Below, one piece after another: positions 10,492 to 22,166 of a DNA stretch of 64,000 nt; within the stretch, counting starts at the first letter, position 1; every line of letters starts with the position of its first letter. The stretch lies in the NCBI GenBank assembly GCA_026936335.1, contig JAPMXV010000001.1, positions 1-64,000 on the forward strand, read 5' to 3'. This DNA is from Mantamonas sphyraenae (taxonomy: Eukaryota; CRuMs; Mantamonadidae). The notes beneath the pieces are model-generated. The model saw only the letters and a list, made by a program, of their open reading frames with translations, searched no databases and was not told where the DNA came from. A program made the translations under genes and the position numbers.

Positions 10492-11919
10492 ACCCGCACA
10501 TCCTCGTACCGGCCCTTCGGATGCTCGCTCTCCCTTTGCACCGGCAGGAATCCTCCCTCTCCGCTCCCCTGGGACTTGACCCCACCCTTCCCTGACCACT
10601 TGTTTACCACGCGGGCCTCCTGAACCATATGCCTCGACTTGACCGCAAACCTGTTTGGCCGGTAGCCCTTCCCCTGTGTGCGCCCACCACCTCCGCCGCC
10701 GCCACCACCACCCACACGCCGCTTCCCGCCATCAATCCCTCGCACACTGTACTCGCTGTGGTACACAGGCTTGCGCACCTCGTTCACCTTGCCGAAACCC
10801 CCGCCGCTCACCTTGCCCACCTTGACTCCCAGCCCATCCTGCCTCCCGCTGCGCTCCACATACCTTGGTGTGCTGCTCACCTTGCTTCCTCGCAGCCCTG
10901 CATGTGATGAAGACGACGACCTCCAGCTGCTGCTGCTCCTCGCCGTCTCCACCTCCACTTCCACCTCCACATCCACCTCCAGCCCCTCATGTGTGCCATG
11001 TTCGTTCTCCTGCCCACTCACATTCTCTTGGTCATCCCTGGTCTCCCGCTTCTGCCGCTTCGCCTCCTTCAGCCGCTGCAGACTTTGACGCGTCCTCGCG
11101 TGCACCTCCTTCCCATCCAGCGTCGTCACACGACTCATCACAATCATTTTGTCTCTGTACTTTCTCTCGCTGCACACGGGGTTCTCGCTCACGTTCAGCG
11201 TCGTAAGCCGCCCACACCCGCCAAAAAGCCCTTTGAACCCCGTCAGTGCCCCGATGTTGTTGTTCGACACATCCAGCAAAGTCAGTGACTCCAACAGTCC
11301 GAGCACTTCCACGTCGTCCACATTGTTGTTTGCTAGCGTCAGCAGCTTCAGCGAACCGCTCACGCTGCTCAGCGAGTCCACACAAAACGTAAACGTCTCC
11401 TCCTGAATGCGCTGGTTGCTCAGATACAGCTCCTCCAGAAATGTACACTTCTCCAGCCCCTCCAGCCGCGAGATCCGGTTCCCGTTCAGATACAGCTTGG
11501 TCAGCAGCGGCAGATCCCCAAGCCCCTCCATCACTTCAATCTCGTTGTTCTGCAGGTACAGATGTGTCAGGCGCCCCACTGCGCTCAGCCCTTCCATTTT
11601 GCTGATGCTGTTGTCATACAGATACAACACCTCTGCATTTGGACACAACCACAAGTTCTCCTGCGTCACCAGCCCGCGCGCGCGTGTCAGTAACGGCTTC
11701 CGTCGCCCTTTTTTCATCTGCCCCTTCCACACCTTCACGCCACCTCTTACGCGCCCACGATCACCCCCACCCCTCACCCACGCCACCTACAATCACAGAG
11801 ATCTTCTTTTCTCCCAGCTGCAGATGTGTCAACCGCTCCAGAAACGCCTCCGTCTTTTCCCCCCTCTTCTTTGTTGTCTTGACATGCTTCAAGATCAAAT
11901 GCTCGTTGATACGTGTCAT
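10443..11919 (-). CDS. PPP1R42: PPP1R42-like leucine-rich repeat protein
   Basis: Exons (minus strand) 11919-11791 and 11660-10443, joined at donor GTAGGT and acceptor ACGCAG, 448 residues. The first exon supplies MTRINEHLILKHV and the first LRR start. The second begins ENLWLCPNAEVLYLYDN. LRRs of the SDS22 type span about residues 30-200, followed by an LRR cap with NPVCSERKYRDK and VTTLDGKEV. This order and wording match animal PPP1R42 (LRRC67), a protein-phosphatase-1-binding protein of centrosomes and basal bodies. The C-terminal 230 residues are charged low complexity with a poly-glycine run, not conserved. The cilium link is family knowledge. The gene converges on the SH3 scaffold with a 70-bp gap. 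Confidence 0.8.
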
Positions 11920-11996
11920 GCTGAACCTATCTGCTCTTTGTTTTCGGCTCTCTCTACCTTGCCTTCAAATCCCCTTGCCTCCGCGGGCGCCCAAAC

Positions 11997-13968
11997 TCAC
12001 GCGTAGATCAGGATGCTCTCCATGCTCTCATCCACAAACTCGGGCTCTGCATAGCCCTTGTCCACCTCGTCAAACACCTGCTTAAACACACGGTACACCT
12101 CCAGCGTCATCCGCTCGTCCATCCCTGTGTTCTTAAACTCCACAAACTTTTCCTTGTCCCCCTCGCGAGAATACAGCAGAATCTCAAACGCACAAGCAGA
12201 CGCAAAAACACACGCTCCCTCTTCCTCCATCTGCGCACGCACTCGCGCACGCAACTCGGCCTCCTCCGCCCCAATCTCCTCTTCCTCCACACGATTCACC
12301 GTGCACATCACTCCGTACCCAGTCTCGTCCAGTTCATACTCCAGTGCCATCCCCAGCTTCTTCTCCATCTCGTCCACAAACTTATCCTTCTCCAGCGTGT
12401 CCACAATCTCTCGCACAAGCTCATCCGGCGACAGAATCAGCGAGAACGTCGTCGCCAAGCAGTGCGCCTGGTCGTGGTACTCTGGCAGCAGCGACTCCAT
12501 CGCAGAGCGCATCTTCAGCACTCCTTCGTATTGCGACAGCTCGTCCTTCTCATCCTCCTTCAGCTTCTCCTTCTTTGCGCTGTAGTGCGGCAAGCTCTTT
12601 TCACTCACGTCAAACTCCACCATGTTGGTTTCCTTGTCCACCTTTTGCATCTGTGCAAGCAATGCAAGCAGTGCCTCATCCAGCGTAAACTTCAGCTCCA
12701 CACCCTTTGCCAGCTCGTGGTTCAGCTTGTACAGCGCGCTCCGTTTGATCTTCCGCACGTTCACACGGTCCTCTGCCAGCGGATGCCACATGTCCAGCAG
12801 CAACAGCACGCTTTCCTCTCCGTACACCTCTGCCATTTGCTCGTACGCAGGAAAGTTGCCCACTTTCGACGGCCACCTGTCTGCCGGCGATTCCTCACGA
12901 TAGTTGTCCTTGATGTGCTCGTACGCAGGGTCCAGCGCATTCAGCGTGTTGTGCTTCGGGAACGCCAGCTTGCCTGTCATCAGCTCAAACAGCAGACACC
13001 CAAACGCAAACACGTCATACGGTCGCACGGCGATCTTTGTTTTCGCGTTTGCTGACGAGCTCGACATGGCTTCCGCCACGCGCAGACGCGCCTCCGGATC
13101 GATGTAGTAGTACGTGCCCAGCAGCGCACTGCTTTCGCTTGCCTGCCACATCGCCGCAGATTCCTCCTCACCAAGCAGCTTCGACTCGCCGAAATCGCAA
13201 AACTTCACCGTGCTCTCGTCCGTGCATACCACGTTCTGCGGCTTGATGTCCATGTGTGCAATCTTTTGCTGATGCAGGTACTCCAGCCCTGTGTCCACCG
13301 CACCCACCCGTCACCCAAACCCGCGTGTCAGCCTTCCTTCCACCGGCCCGCAAACGCGACCCTCTTCCACAAACCACACAAATCCAGAACAAACTTCCCG
13401 CGCACCCCCGCTTTCTGCCCAGCTCTCCCCGTTCCCCCTTTCCCCATCCTCTCCCCTACAACACCAAAACCCCCAATCCCAACCCCCTTCCCCTCCCCCA
13501 AACCCCCTTACCATCCACAAGCTGCCGAAACAAACTCTGCACCACCTCCATCGGCTTCAATTCCTCGTTGCCGTCCAAACGCGCAATATGTTTTGTGTAC
13601 ATGTTGCCATGCGTGCCCAGCTCCTGAACCAGATACAACCGGTTGTCGTCCTGAAACACATCCAGAAATTTGACCACATTCGGGTGCGAGCACAACGAAA
13701 GAATCCCTGCTTCCCTCGCAAACTCCTTCACCTGGTGCGCCAGCTTCTTGTTCTTCATCAACACCTTCATACACACCGGTTGCTTTACATTCGTTGCCAC
13801 TGCAGGACACACCAGTCCTCCTCGTGTGCTGTTCCCTCCAAGGCTGTACGGCTGGAACGCCTTCTTTTTGAACAAGCCCCCGCTCTCCACGCTGTGGCCC
13901 GCCTCTTTGCTCGTCACCGCAGATTCGATCAATCGATACGACTTTACTTGCAACTGAGTGTTTCCCAT
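11997..13968 (-). CDS. Protein kinase with divergent glycine loop and helical C-terminal extension
   Basis: Exons (minus strand) 13968-13512 and 13288-11997 (donor GTAAGG, acceptor ACACAG), 582 residues. The N-lobe has VCMKVL (Lys68), a likely helix-C glutamate at E86, and SHPNVVKFLDVFQ. No clear GxGxxG loop is visible. The join restores QLVDGLEYLH. The catalytic loop is HMDIKPQN (HRD arginine replaced by Met, Asp166 kept) and DFG is present as CDFGES. The DVFAFGCLLFELMTGKLAF segment completes the C-lobe. About 270 residues follow with no recognised domain: acidic, helical, ending SILIYA. It is likely active, with Ser/Thr specificity judged from DIKPQN. The next upstream gene on this strand (STAND protein) ends only 45 nt before this start. 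Confidence 0.8.
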
Positions 13969-14013
13969 CCGCTCTTTTTGTCTTTGGCTTGCCTTGGCTC
14001 CCAGCGCGCCCCC

Positions 14014-16784
14014 TCACAGAGTCATGTCCGTGCTCGACCCATACCCGCCCGGTGCAATTGCCTTCACGCTGTACTTCTCCTCCATAAACAGTTTCACCTC
14101 TGCAAATGTGCTCAACAGACTCGCTTGCGTCTTCTGCCCAGGCAGCAGCACGCTCCACGCCCCTTTTTCGCTCAAGTAGCGCACGTCCATGTGCATCCTC
14201 TGCCCAGCCATCAGCTGCACGTAATGCGGCAGGTTCTCGCTCAGCCGAGTCACGTATCCTCCTTCTGAGCGTTGGTTCAGCTTCTTCAGCGCCGCCCCGC
14301 TATTCAGAAACTCGTGGAATGTCATCGACTTGTTCACCTCCTCCAGTCGCCCCCAGCAGTCCGGCACATCGCCAAACTTGCATGTAAAGTGTTCAAACAG
14401 CGTTTGACTCACCGGCAGCGTGTCCAGAAAGTCCATGTCGTTGCCCATGGCCTGTTGGTGCGCCGCAAAAACAGACGGAGGCACCAGCGCCGCACGCACC
14501 TTTTGTGACGACACCGTCTTGATGGGCACGTGCGCCGCAAACGCACTCCACTCCACCGTTTCCGCACTCTGAAAGTGCTGCCGCCAAAACACTTTTGCGT
14601 TTGGCAAAGTCAGCTTGCTCTCCTCCTCCACGGTTTCCTCCGGCAGCTCCCACGTCTGCTTTGCCAGCTTCATCAGCTTGGCAAACTTGCTACCGTTGTA
14701 CTGCACCGCCACCTGCCGAATGATTGCCGGATTCCCCTGCATCTTTTCAATCAGCACGTGTTCGCTGAGCACCTCGATCGCCGCCATCCGCACGCCAGCC
14801 CCTTTCACAACGTCCCTCTTCAGCTCACTTGTCGGGATACGATGCTTGTCGCACAGTCGCACAAACAGCCGAGCGCTGTCCAACGCATCCAGACCCCGCA
14901 GTTGATAGTGGTCCGGCGGCCCTTTCATCCTCTCTCGCGTGCTCACCAGAAACATCACCTTCTTCGACTGGATCTCCTCCAACATCTGAAGCATCGTCAC
15001 GCCCGACTCGTTGCTCCCATTGCTCCCATTGCTGCTGCTGCTGCTGCTGCTGCTGCTTGCCCCTGCTCCATCCCCACCCAACACCCTCGGCTCAACACCG
15101 TCCAGAATCACAAGCACCGTCTCCTCCAACTCGTCGCACTCTGCTCGAAACGCAGCCACCCACTCCGCATAGTCCGTCGTCGCCTCTACAGACCCTTGCA
15201 GAACAACATCGTTCAACTCCCGTTGCAGATCCCCCAAAGAGCCCACGATGCTCGACTCCCCGTCCACCAAGTGCACCGTGTCAAACAACGATTGCTCCTG
15301 TGCATACACACGCAGCGCACGTACAAACTCGCTCTTGCCCATCCCTCGCTCTCCGTGCAGGTTGAACACGTTTGTCGTGCTCCGGTCGTCCAACAGCCCC
15401 GCCATCCGATGGTAGCAGTTCAGCACATCCACCGACCGCCCAACAAACGGCGACGGGTAGTCATCCATCGCATGCGATTCCTCCAAAGGGTGTCCGCTCT
15501 CATCGCACAAACCCACCTCTGCGCTTCGTTCACAAAACACGTCCACCTGATCGTGCTTGTACATCTTGGCTTCGCTCATCACAAGGTCCCCTTCCCAGTT
15601 GCGACGCACCCACTTTTCATCCGGCATCAAATGCACATTCTCCGCCCATCCTGCACCAAACACCGCCTCGCCCACAACCTGCACCACCTGCGGCAGCGTC
15701 TCCTGCGTGTTGTGTGCCTCTCCCAGCTTCCTGTACAGCCGCTCGCAAAACTCACGCACATGCCCCAGGTGTGTGTGCCTGTTCTTTGGCCTTGCTGTGT
15801 CCTCAAACGTCAGCACATGCCCAAACCCGGCACGCAGAAACTGCAACCCGACCAAATGCGAGTTCTCCGTCGCAACCACCACCAGCTGGTTAAAGTCGTT
15901 CTCCGCCTCGCTGTCGTCCACATGGATGTCATGCAGCTCAAACACAATCTCTCGCAGCGCGTCCATCTCCTCCTCGCTCAGGCCGTACAGCCGCCCGTCC
16001 TCCAGCTCCAGACCCAACTTCTGCGGGATTCCGTACCCTCCATAATGGATGATGCTTGCGTTCAAACAGCTGTACAGGTTGCGCGCCGTCGCCCTGCACG
16101 AGCGCACCTGGAACGTCTCCACCAGCCCAGGCAACAACGCCTGGTTCAGCGCACGAAAGTTGTACGACTCACGCAGCGGGCTCAGCTGCTCGTCTGCGTT
16201 TGCCAGCGGTGCGTTGCACAACATTGCAATGTCGTATCGTACCTGTGTCCAATCCCACCAGCGCAAACAAACACATCCACCCCGAGTGTCCCCACACGCA
16301 CGCCGGCGTTTGCGTAAGTGACAAAACACCCTCTCGCCGCCCATTCTTCTTGCGCCTTCCAGCCTTCCCCTCTCCCTCAATCTTTCTCACTCACCTGCGG
16401 CACTTCCTCACGCCGAAATTGTTCCCAGTCCACGGGAGGTGGTGGCACCTGAAGCCGCTGCGTCCCGCCCGGCTGAACCTTCCCTTGACTCGCTGGCTGC
16501 TCCTCCTCCTCCGCTACCAGCTCGTACGACACCTGGAACGCAGACTCGGCCTGCTCTGCCACCAGTGCATACTTGTCAAACACCTCCCGGAACGTCACGT
16601 TGTACTGCAGCGGTTCCGGGACCCTTGAGCCCGTGTACAGCTGCAAACCCGTCACTCGGATCGGTCGCCCCAGCTTCCTCGACGCACGCTGCTCCACTTG
16701 CTTCACAAACTCCCCCACTCTCGTCTCCTCCGTCTTCAAAAACTTCACCGGCGTACTCTCCACCGTCAAATGAATCCAAAACAT
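14014..16784 (-). CDS. STAND NTPase with N-terminal ubiquitin-like region and degenerate CHAT-like domain
   Basis: Exons (minus strand) 16784-16395 and 16242-14014 (donor GTGAGT, acceptor ACACAG), 872 residues. Residues 1-95 look like a ubiquitin-like fold (inference). Residues about 185-320 carry the CHAT-like pattern: NLYSCLNASIIHYGGYG, then NQLVVVATENS, then LRAGFGHVLTF and a closing FCERLYRKLGE helix. CHAT catalytic positions are lost (GYG for GHG, T for C). FVGRSVDVL leads into the NTPase, with Walker A GERGMGKSE at 427-435 and Walker B TVLVILDGVE. A serine/asparagine run interrupts the domain. The C-terminal 250 residues are unassigned. It is paralogous to the divergent neighbour starting at 16851. 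The family acts in prokaryotic and plant/animal immunity. A function here is unproven. Confidence 0.7.
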
Positions 16785-16850
16785 GGCGCCAAACCCTTTT
16801 GTGCGTTGGGTGCCCCACCGCGCCCAGCCGAATTGCCACCCACCGCCACC
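16785..16850. promoter_or_regulatory. 66-bp bidirectional promoter gap between paired STAND genes
   Basis: The two start codons (16784 on minus, 16851 on plus) face away from each other across only 66 bp. The gap must hold both core promoters and both 5' untranslated regions unless these overlap the opposite coding sequences. The plus-strand start has a strong context (ccgccaccATGAG). No TATA box is evident. Confidence 0.6.
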
Positions 16851-19841
16851 ATGAGCATCCGCCAGGCCAAACAGCTCCGCGTGGTCGACCCTGCCTTCCA
16901 GCAGGTCTACAAGCAGACCCTGTTTCGCAACAGTCCCACCGTCGCCGCCTTCATCGCAGACAAGATCCAGAAGCGGCACAACCGCGAACGCAAACGCAAG
17001 GCCGGCCTCCCTGAAATCGCCATCACGGAACTGTGGGTCGAGCCCAGTTCAGAATCACGCCGCGAAGGCGTCGATCTGCCCGCCCGCAAGCTTGCCGCAG
17101 ACTCTAGCACCGACGACATTAGCGAGGACGAGCTCAACCACCTTGTCGCTTACGGTACGTCCTTGCCCACCCCCACCCCCCTTTCCCCCTCTCGTGTGCA
17201 CAACTCACCTCACACATTGCCCCCCCCTCCCCCCCACACACTCAGTCGAGGGCTCCGAACGCCAAAGCGGGCCAGCTCTTCTCCACTCGGCCATCGATGC
17301 CCAGGAAAACTCTGCCGAATCGACTCTGAGCAATTCCAACAGCCGCGCACAGACACCCTCGGCCGCAACATCCTCATCCTCCACCAATATCACTTCTACC
17401 ACGGAAACAGCCTCCAGCAGCTCCGGCACGGGCTCGGCCGAACAACCTGTGCCGGAGCTCAATGCACCCTCCCCGCACTCCACCACAGACGACTCTACCT
17501 CCCAAAGCAGCAGCAGCAGCACGCGCTCAGACGCGCATTCACCACGTCGCAAACTCTCCCCCACGCCCAAACTTGGCCACACCACACCAGCAGACGACGA
17601 CGACGACGACTCGGCCTTCACCACCTCCGGCCTCGACTCTCAAACCGCCACCAGCACCGAAGCCGAGCTCGTGTGCGTCAAACTCGCAAACCACTCTCTG
17701 TATATTCATTTTCCGCTCAGCGAACGAGTCACCGTACGTCTCCACTCCTTCCCACCTTTGCCGCAAGTGCCCTTTTTACATCGGGGCAGGTGCCAGCCCC
17801 TCTCCCCATGAAACTCACCCTCCTGCGCGTTGTCCCCACACCCCGCCCACAGGAACTTATCGACTCCCTCTCCCGCCAACTGCACCTCCCTGTCTCTGAA
17901 CTCCACTGTGTCGTCAACACCTCGTGCGTTCTCCATATTCGTCCTGGGACATCGCCACTGTCCCTCGCCAAACTGCGTCTGCGCCCTGCTCACAACCCTC
18001 CTCGCTCTCCTCGCACCCCCACCCACACAATCACACCCACACATACACAGTATGTATGACGTCGAGCAGCACATGTGGGCCTGGATCGAACCAGAGCTTA
18101 CCCTTGAAGAAGTGCTCAAAGACAAACCTCTCGGCTCCGACTTTGTCGCCTACGGTACGCTGCTGCTGCGCCCCTACCCTCCACATCATAGCCTGCGTTC
18201 ACTCACGCGTGCCCTCGCCCCTCCCGAATTCCCTCAGTTGGACCGCCCGACGACTGGAAGGCGCAACAAGAAGCTTTGAGCTCCCACTGCGCCCAGATCG
18301 CCTTTCTGCACAACGCCCCGCTTGTCCAACGCAACATAGACGGCCGCATCTCACCCGTACCTCTGTTTCCATTCCAATCAGCCATCGATGCCTACGCCTC
18401 CCTCGTGACAGACTCTTTCGACACATTTGCCGGCCTCTGCACTCGGCGCACCCTGTACAGCCAGCTCAACGCAGAAATCCTCCACTTTGGCGGGGTTGGC
18501 CCTGCTAGTGACAGCATGAGTCTGCCTGTCGTTGATATTCAAGGCTTCTCTGAATCTGTGCCTCTGCAGGAGCTCACCCAGATGATGGAGGCCAGCGGAA
18601 GCAGGCCCACTCTCGTCGTCTGCGCTTGCTCAAATTCCCCTCGAGCCGCTGCCATCTTTTCCAAAATGGGAGTCCCGTACGTCGTCGCCTTCAAGGGAAG
18701 CAGCGAAGGCGAGACGGTGTGGGACCAACAGCACATCCGCCTCTTCCTTCACACCTTTTACTCTGCTCTCGGCAAAGGCGACGCCGTCGCCGACGCCTAC
18801 ACCACGGCCGTCGATCGCACTAGTGTCAAGTGCCAGGTCTCTTCCGACGCATTTATCCTTCTGCCTCGTGGTGTCTCTCTCAACTACCTCTCCCTCACGG
18901 GTGCCTCGTCCAGCGGCGGAAAGGACACCATGCCTCTGCAGGGCCTGGCCCAGCTTCCAGAGTATCCCGAAGACTTTGTAGGCTATTCCTTGGACCTGTA
19001 TTTATTGCTTCGGTGTGCCCGGCTCGAGCAGCTGGTGTACGTGGTTGGCCACGCCGGAATGGGCAAGTCCACGCTGCTCAGTCTGCTGAGTTTGTACGCG
19101 CACGCCGGCTGTTGGTTCCCTGGAGGCGTGCTCTACATCGACGTCAAGTCTCTGGCCAACACCGATTCCCTTGTGGACCAAGTGCTCTCCATTGCTGACT
19201 CCTGGGGCCGCGCAGACCTCGACAGCATGCCTGCAAACACGGTGCTCGAGGCGAGGCGTGACCTTGCTTGGCATCCAACAGGCGGTGGGGCCTCTTCTTC
19301 TGCCAGTGCGACTGTCAACGACTTGGTCCAGGCACTCGAGCGCGCGTCGGGCAGGCAAGGCCCATTGCTCCTCATACTGGACAACTGTGAACCCGACTTG
19401 CAGGCCTTGGACGACCATGTTTCCAATTGGCTCATCGATCACTTGTCCCAGGTCACGCACCTCTGCCCGTTCCTCACCGTGGCCGTCAGCTGCAGCGAGG
19501 AACCAACGCTGAGTAGCAATACCACCCTGTCCTCCTCCTTCTCATCATCGGGCTCTCTCAGTGTCACAAACGGCGGTGTTTCTGGCAGTGGAAATGCCAT
19601 GCAGGAGGATGGCCAGTCCAACGTCCTGCACCTGCGGGGGCTGCAGGGTACAGATGCAGCGCAGCTCCTCTCCAAGCTGGCTCAACCCACAGAGCTCTGC
19701 GACAGCACAGGCTTGCAGCTTCGCGTGGAACAGGTGGCCGCTTTGCCACTGTTTGCCAAACACACGCTGTCACCATCGCGCATTGCTGATTTGGCTGCGC
19801 AAGTGAAGAGCGGCGTTGCGGTCGACCGATTGGCAAGGTGA
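16851..19841 (+). CDS. STAND NTPase with CHAT-like domain, paralogue of the 14014-16784 gene
   Basis: Five exons: 16851-17154, 17246-17733, 17853-17923, 18051-18154, 18238-19841, giving 856 residues. Donors are GTACGT, GTACGT, GTGCGT and GTACGC, and all acceptors are CAG. An S/T-rich linker (about 110-215) precedes a ubiquitin-like region completed across three small exons. The CHAT-like part has RTLYSQLNAEILHFGGVG (His405; Val where CHAT has the GHG histidine), LVVCACSNSPRAAA (Cys453 in the CHAT cysteine position), MGVPYVVAF and FLHTFYSALGKGDAV. PEDFVGYSLDL then leads to Walker A GHAGMGKST (593-601) and Walker B LLLILDNCE. No TPR or WD repeats follow the NTPase. One of the two CHAT catalytic residues is kept, so it is probably a regulator or pseudo-protease. 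Confidence 0.72.
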
Positions 19842-19869
19842 CGCGCGGTCGCACACAGTAAATCGCACA

Positions 19870-20730
19870 ATGTTCTCCCGACGAGCTGCAGCGGGCGCAA
19901 GTACCCTCTCAGTGGCAGGTAAGGTCAACTCGGCATCTGTAGTCGGCTTGGCCGAAGCGACCTTGCTTCCGGCCCAGAGTTTCGCAGACTTCCAGCCCAT
20001 GCACCTCCAAGGCCATCGGTGGAACTGCCTGAGCAGTAGTGCCGTCCTTAACGACGACGATGATGACGAGGAGGAGGGTGAACCGCAGGGTGTGCCGTCG
20101 CAGTTCCGCGCGCGAGAGACGGAGTACATGCGCCAGCGCCGAGTGTACAAACAACAGCTCAGTCAGCTGCGCAAGCAGTATCAAAAGGTATGTACAGATA
20201 CGCCGCCTCGTCCCCGTCCATCTTTCCACGCTGGAAAGCGTACGACGCGCCAAAACGGTGATGCAGCACTCAGCCGCATGTCCTCACTCTCCCGCACCCG
20301 CCCACCTCACTCGCAGGAACTTGAGAGCGATCAGGCAGAGCAGGAACGTCTGGAAATGCTGGAGCGTGAGCGTGTACAGAAGGCCAAGCAGGCACGACTG
20401 GCCGAAAAGGCACGCAAGCGGGCTGAGAGTGAGAAGAAGCAAGAGGAAGCGCGCAAGGTCGCCCAGGCTGCCCGTGAGGAGAAAAAGGCACAGCGTGCAG
20501 AGTTTAGGCGGCAAAAGGAAGAGGAGCTTCGTATGCAGAAGCTGGCATGGCTCGCCAACTTTGCAGACAATGTGGAGAAGGAAACCAGCGCCACACCGCT
20601 TGACGACGTCCTGTCCACTCTCGACCGCTTGCCCGACACGTCACAGGATTGGAATCCGTACTATGACCCAAACAATGTTGACTACGACCACAGCAAGCGC
20701 CCAAGCAAACGCAACGATGACTTCTTCTGA
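19870..20730 (+). CDS. Coiled-coil protein, possible mitochondrial ribosomal protein mS26
   Basis: Exons 19870-20187 and 20317-20730 (donor GTATGT, acceptor TCGCAG), 243 residues. The N-terminus MFSRRAAAGASTLS is arginine/serine/alanine-rich without acids, like a mitochondrial presequence. RETEYMRQRRVYKQQ, a long K/R/E/Q helix and LRMQKLAWLANFADNVE resemble the layout of mS26, ending in DWNPYYDPNNVDYD. The intron is 129 nt with no stop in frame, so retention would only add 43 codons. The start lies 28 nt after the STAND gene's stop. The assignment to mS26 rests on overall pattern only. A generic coiled-coil protein is the alternative. Confidence 0.5.
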   Translation: MFSRRAAAGASTLSVAGKVNSASVVGLAEATLLPAQSFADFQPMHLQGHRWNCLSSSAVLNDDDDDEEEGEPQGVPSQFRARETEYMRQRRVYKQQLSQLRKQYQKVCTDTPPRPRPSFHAGKRTTRQNGDAALSRMSSLSRTRPPHSQELESDQAEQERLEMLERERVQKAKQARLAEKARKRAESEKKQEEARKVAQAAREEKKAQRAEFRRQKEEELRMQKLAWLANFADNVEKETSATPLDDVLSTLDRLPDTSQDWNPYYDPNNVDYDHSKRPSKRNDDFF

Positions 20731-20984
20731 TGGCAAAACACAATCAGGGTGAAGGGAAAGGAAATGCACGCCATGAACAACCAGAAGTGATTTGCGCCAA
20801 GGTGCATAGTGGAGGGTAGACAGGTTCGTCTTGGCACCCATGCGCAAGTGCGAGCACCTGAACAGCAGCAGCCGGAACCTTTCACTTTCCGTCCACGCAC
20901 ACACGTACACGTACCAAGAGAGGAGCACACGCACAACGCAACCACAGCTACCACTACCACACAACACAAAGGAACGAGAGAACA

Positions 20985-21926
20985 ATGAGCGCGCAGAACA
21001 AGATCCAGGTGCCGACGGTGACGTTGAACAACGGAGTTGAGATGCCCGTGTTTGGCCTGGGCACATGGAAGTCATCGGATGAGGACGCACGGACGGCCCT
21101 GCGTGCAGCGCTGGAGGCAGGGTACACGCACATTGACGGAGCTGCAGTGTATGGCAACGAGGCAGTGCTGGGCGAAGAACTCAAGGCGCTGCTGGAAGAG
21201 GGAGTCATCAAGCGAGAGGAGCTGTTCTGGACGTCCAAGAACTGGAACACGGACCGCCACGACGTGCGCGCAGCTTTGGAAAAGACACTGAAGGACCTTC
21301 AGCTGGACTACGTGGATCTGTACCTGATCCACTGGCCGCAGGCGTTTGTGAAGCGAGAGGGCGAGGTGTTCCCCACAGACGAGGACGGCAAGGTGGTGAT
21401 GGACCCGGAGCCGCTGACGATTGCAGAGGTGTGGAAGCAGATGGAAGCATGCCTGGAGGCAGGTCTGACACGGGCCATCGGCGTGTCCAACTTCAACGCG
21501 GCGTCGATCGAGAAGCTGGTGGAAACGGCGACCGTGGTGCCTGCGGTGAACCAGGTGGAGTGCCATCCGCTTCTGCCGCAGACGGATTTGCTGGACGTTG
21601 GCCATGGCATCAAGTTGACAGCATACTCGCCGCTGGGGTCGCCCGGAGGCAGTGCAGGCCTGAACTTGCTCAAGGACGAAACGATTGTGGGGCTGGCAGA
21701 AAAGTACGGCAAGAGTGCAGCCAACATCCTGTGTCGATGGGCCATCCAGCGTGGCAGCATTGTGATTCCGAAGAGTGTGACGCCGAGCCGCATTGTGGAG
21801 AACATGGCTGTGTTTGACTTTGAGCTGACGGAGGAGGAGATGGCAAGCGTGGACAAGCTGGGTGAGAAGGGCCCTGCACGTGCAGTGGACCCCAGCTGGT
21901 TTGACTTTGACAAGGTGTACGAGTGA
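20985..21926 (+). CDS. Aldo/keto reductase, copy 1
   Basis: Intronless, 313 residues, the usual length for the AKR superfamily. It has the AKR opening (NNGVEMPVFGLGTWKS) and the catalytic tetrad Asp51 and Tyr56 (DGAAVYGNE), Lys85 (TSKNWNT) and His116 (LIHWP). The cofactor-side motifs GVSNFN and IPKSVTPSRIVEN are present, consistent with NADPH-dependent carbonyl reduction in the cytosol. The substrate cannot be predicted. An identical protein is encoded in the other palindrome arm at 27623-28564. Confidence 0.95.
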   Translation: MSAQNKIQVPTVTLNNGVEMPVFGLGTWKSSDEDARTALRAALEAGYTHIDGAAVYGNEAVLGEELKALLEEGVIKREELFWTSKNWNTDRHDVRAALEKTLKDLQLDYVDLYLIHWPQAFVKREGEVFPTDEDGKVVMDPEPLTIAEVWKQMEACLEAGLTRAIGVSNFNAASIEKLVETATVVPAVNQVECHPLLPQTDLLDVGHGIKLTAYSPLGSPGGSAGLNLLKDETIVGLAEKYGKSAANILCRWAIQRGSIVIPKSVTPSRIVENMAVFDFELTEEEMASVDKLGEKGPARAVDPSWFDFDKVYE

Positions 21927-22166
21927 TGTGGTGCTGGAGTGATGAGAGTGTGCACGGGAGGAGGTGGGGAGAAACGGAGCAATGGAATGCAATTCGATGC
22001 GGATGATGGTGGATGGAGTGAGGAGATGGAGACGGCATGACGGGTGGGAGACGGGTGAAAGCAGGTGGGGAAAGCGATGCGCGAGTGGCAACAAGGCAAA
22101 AAGGAAGAGGAAGCCGACCCCGTTTTCGGACAACCACAAGCACACACACAAGCACACACGGAAATC

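Noticed and set aside
14530-16317. 595-codon plus-strand frame opposite the first STAND gene
   Set aside because: The composition is R/H/Q/L-rich with no motifs. The minus strand shows Walker motifs and paralogy.
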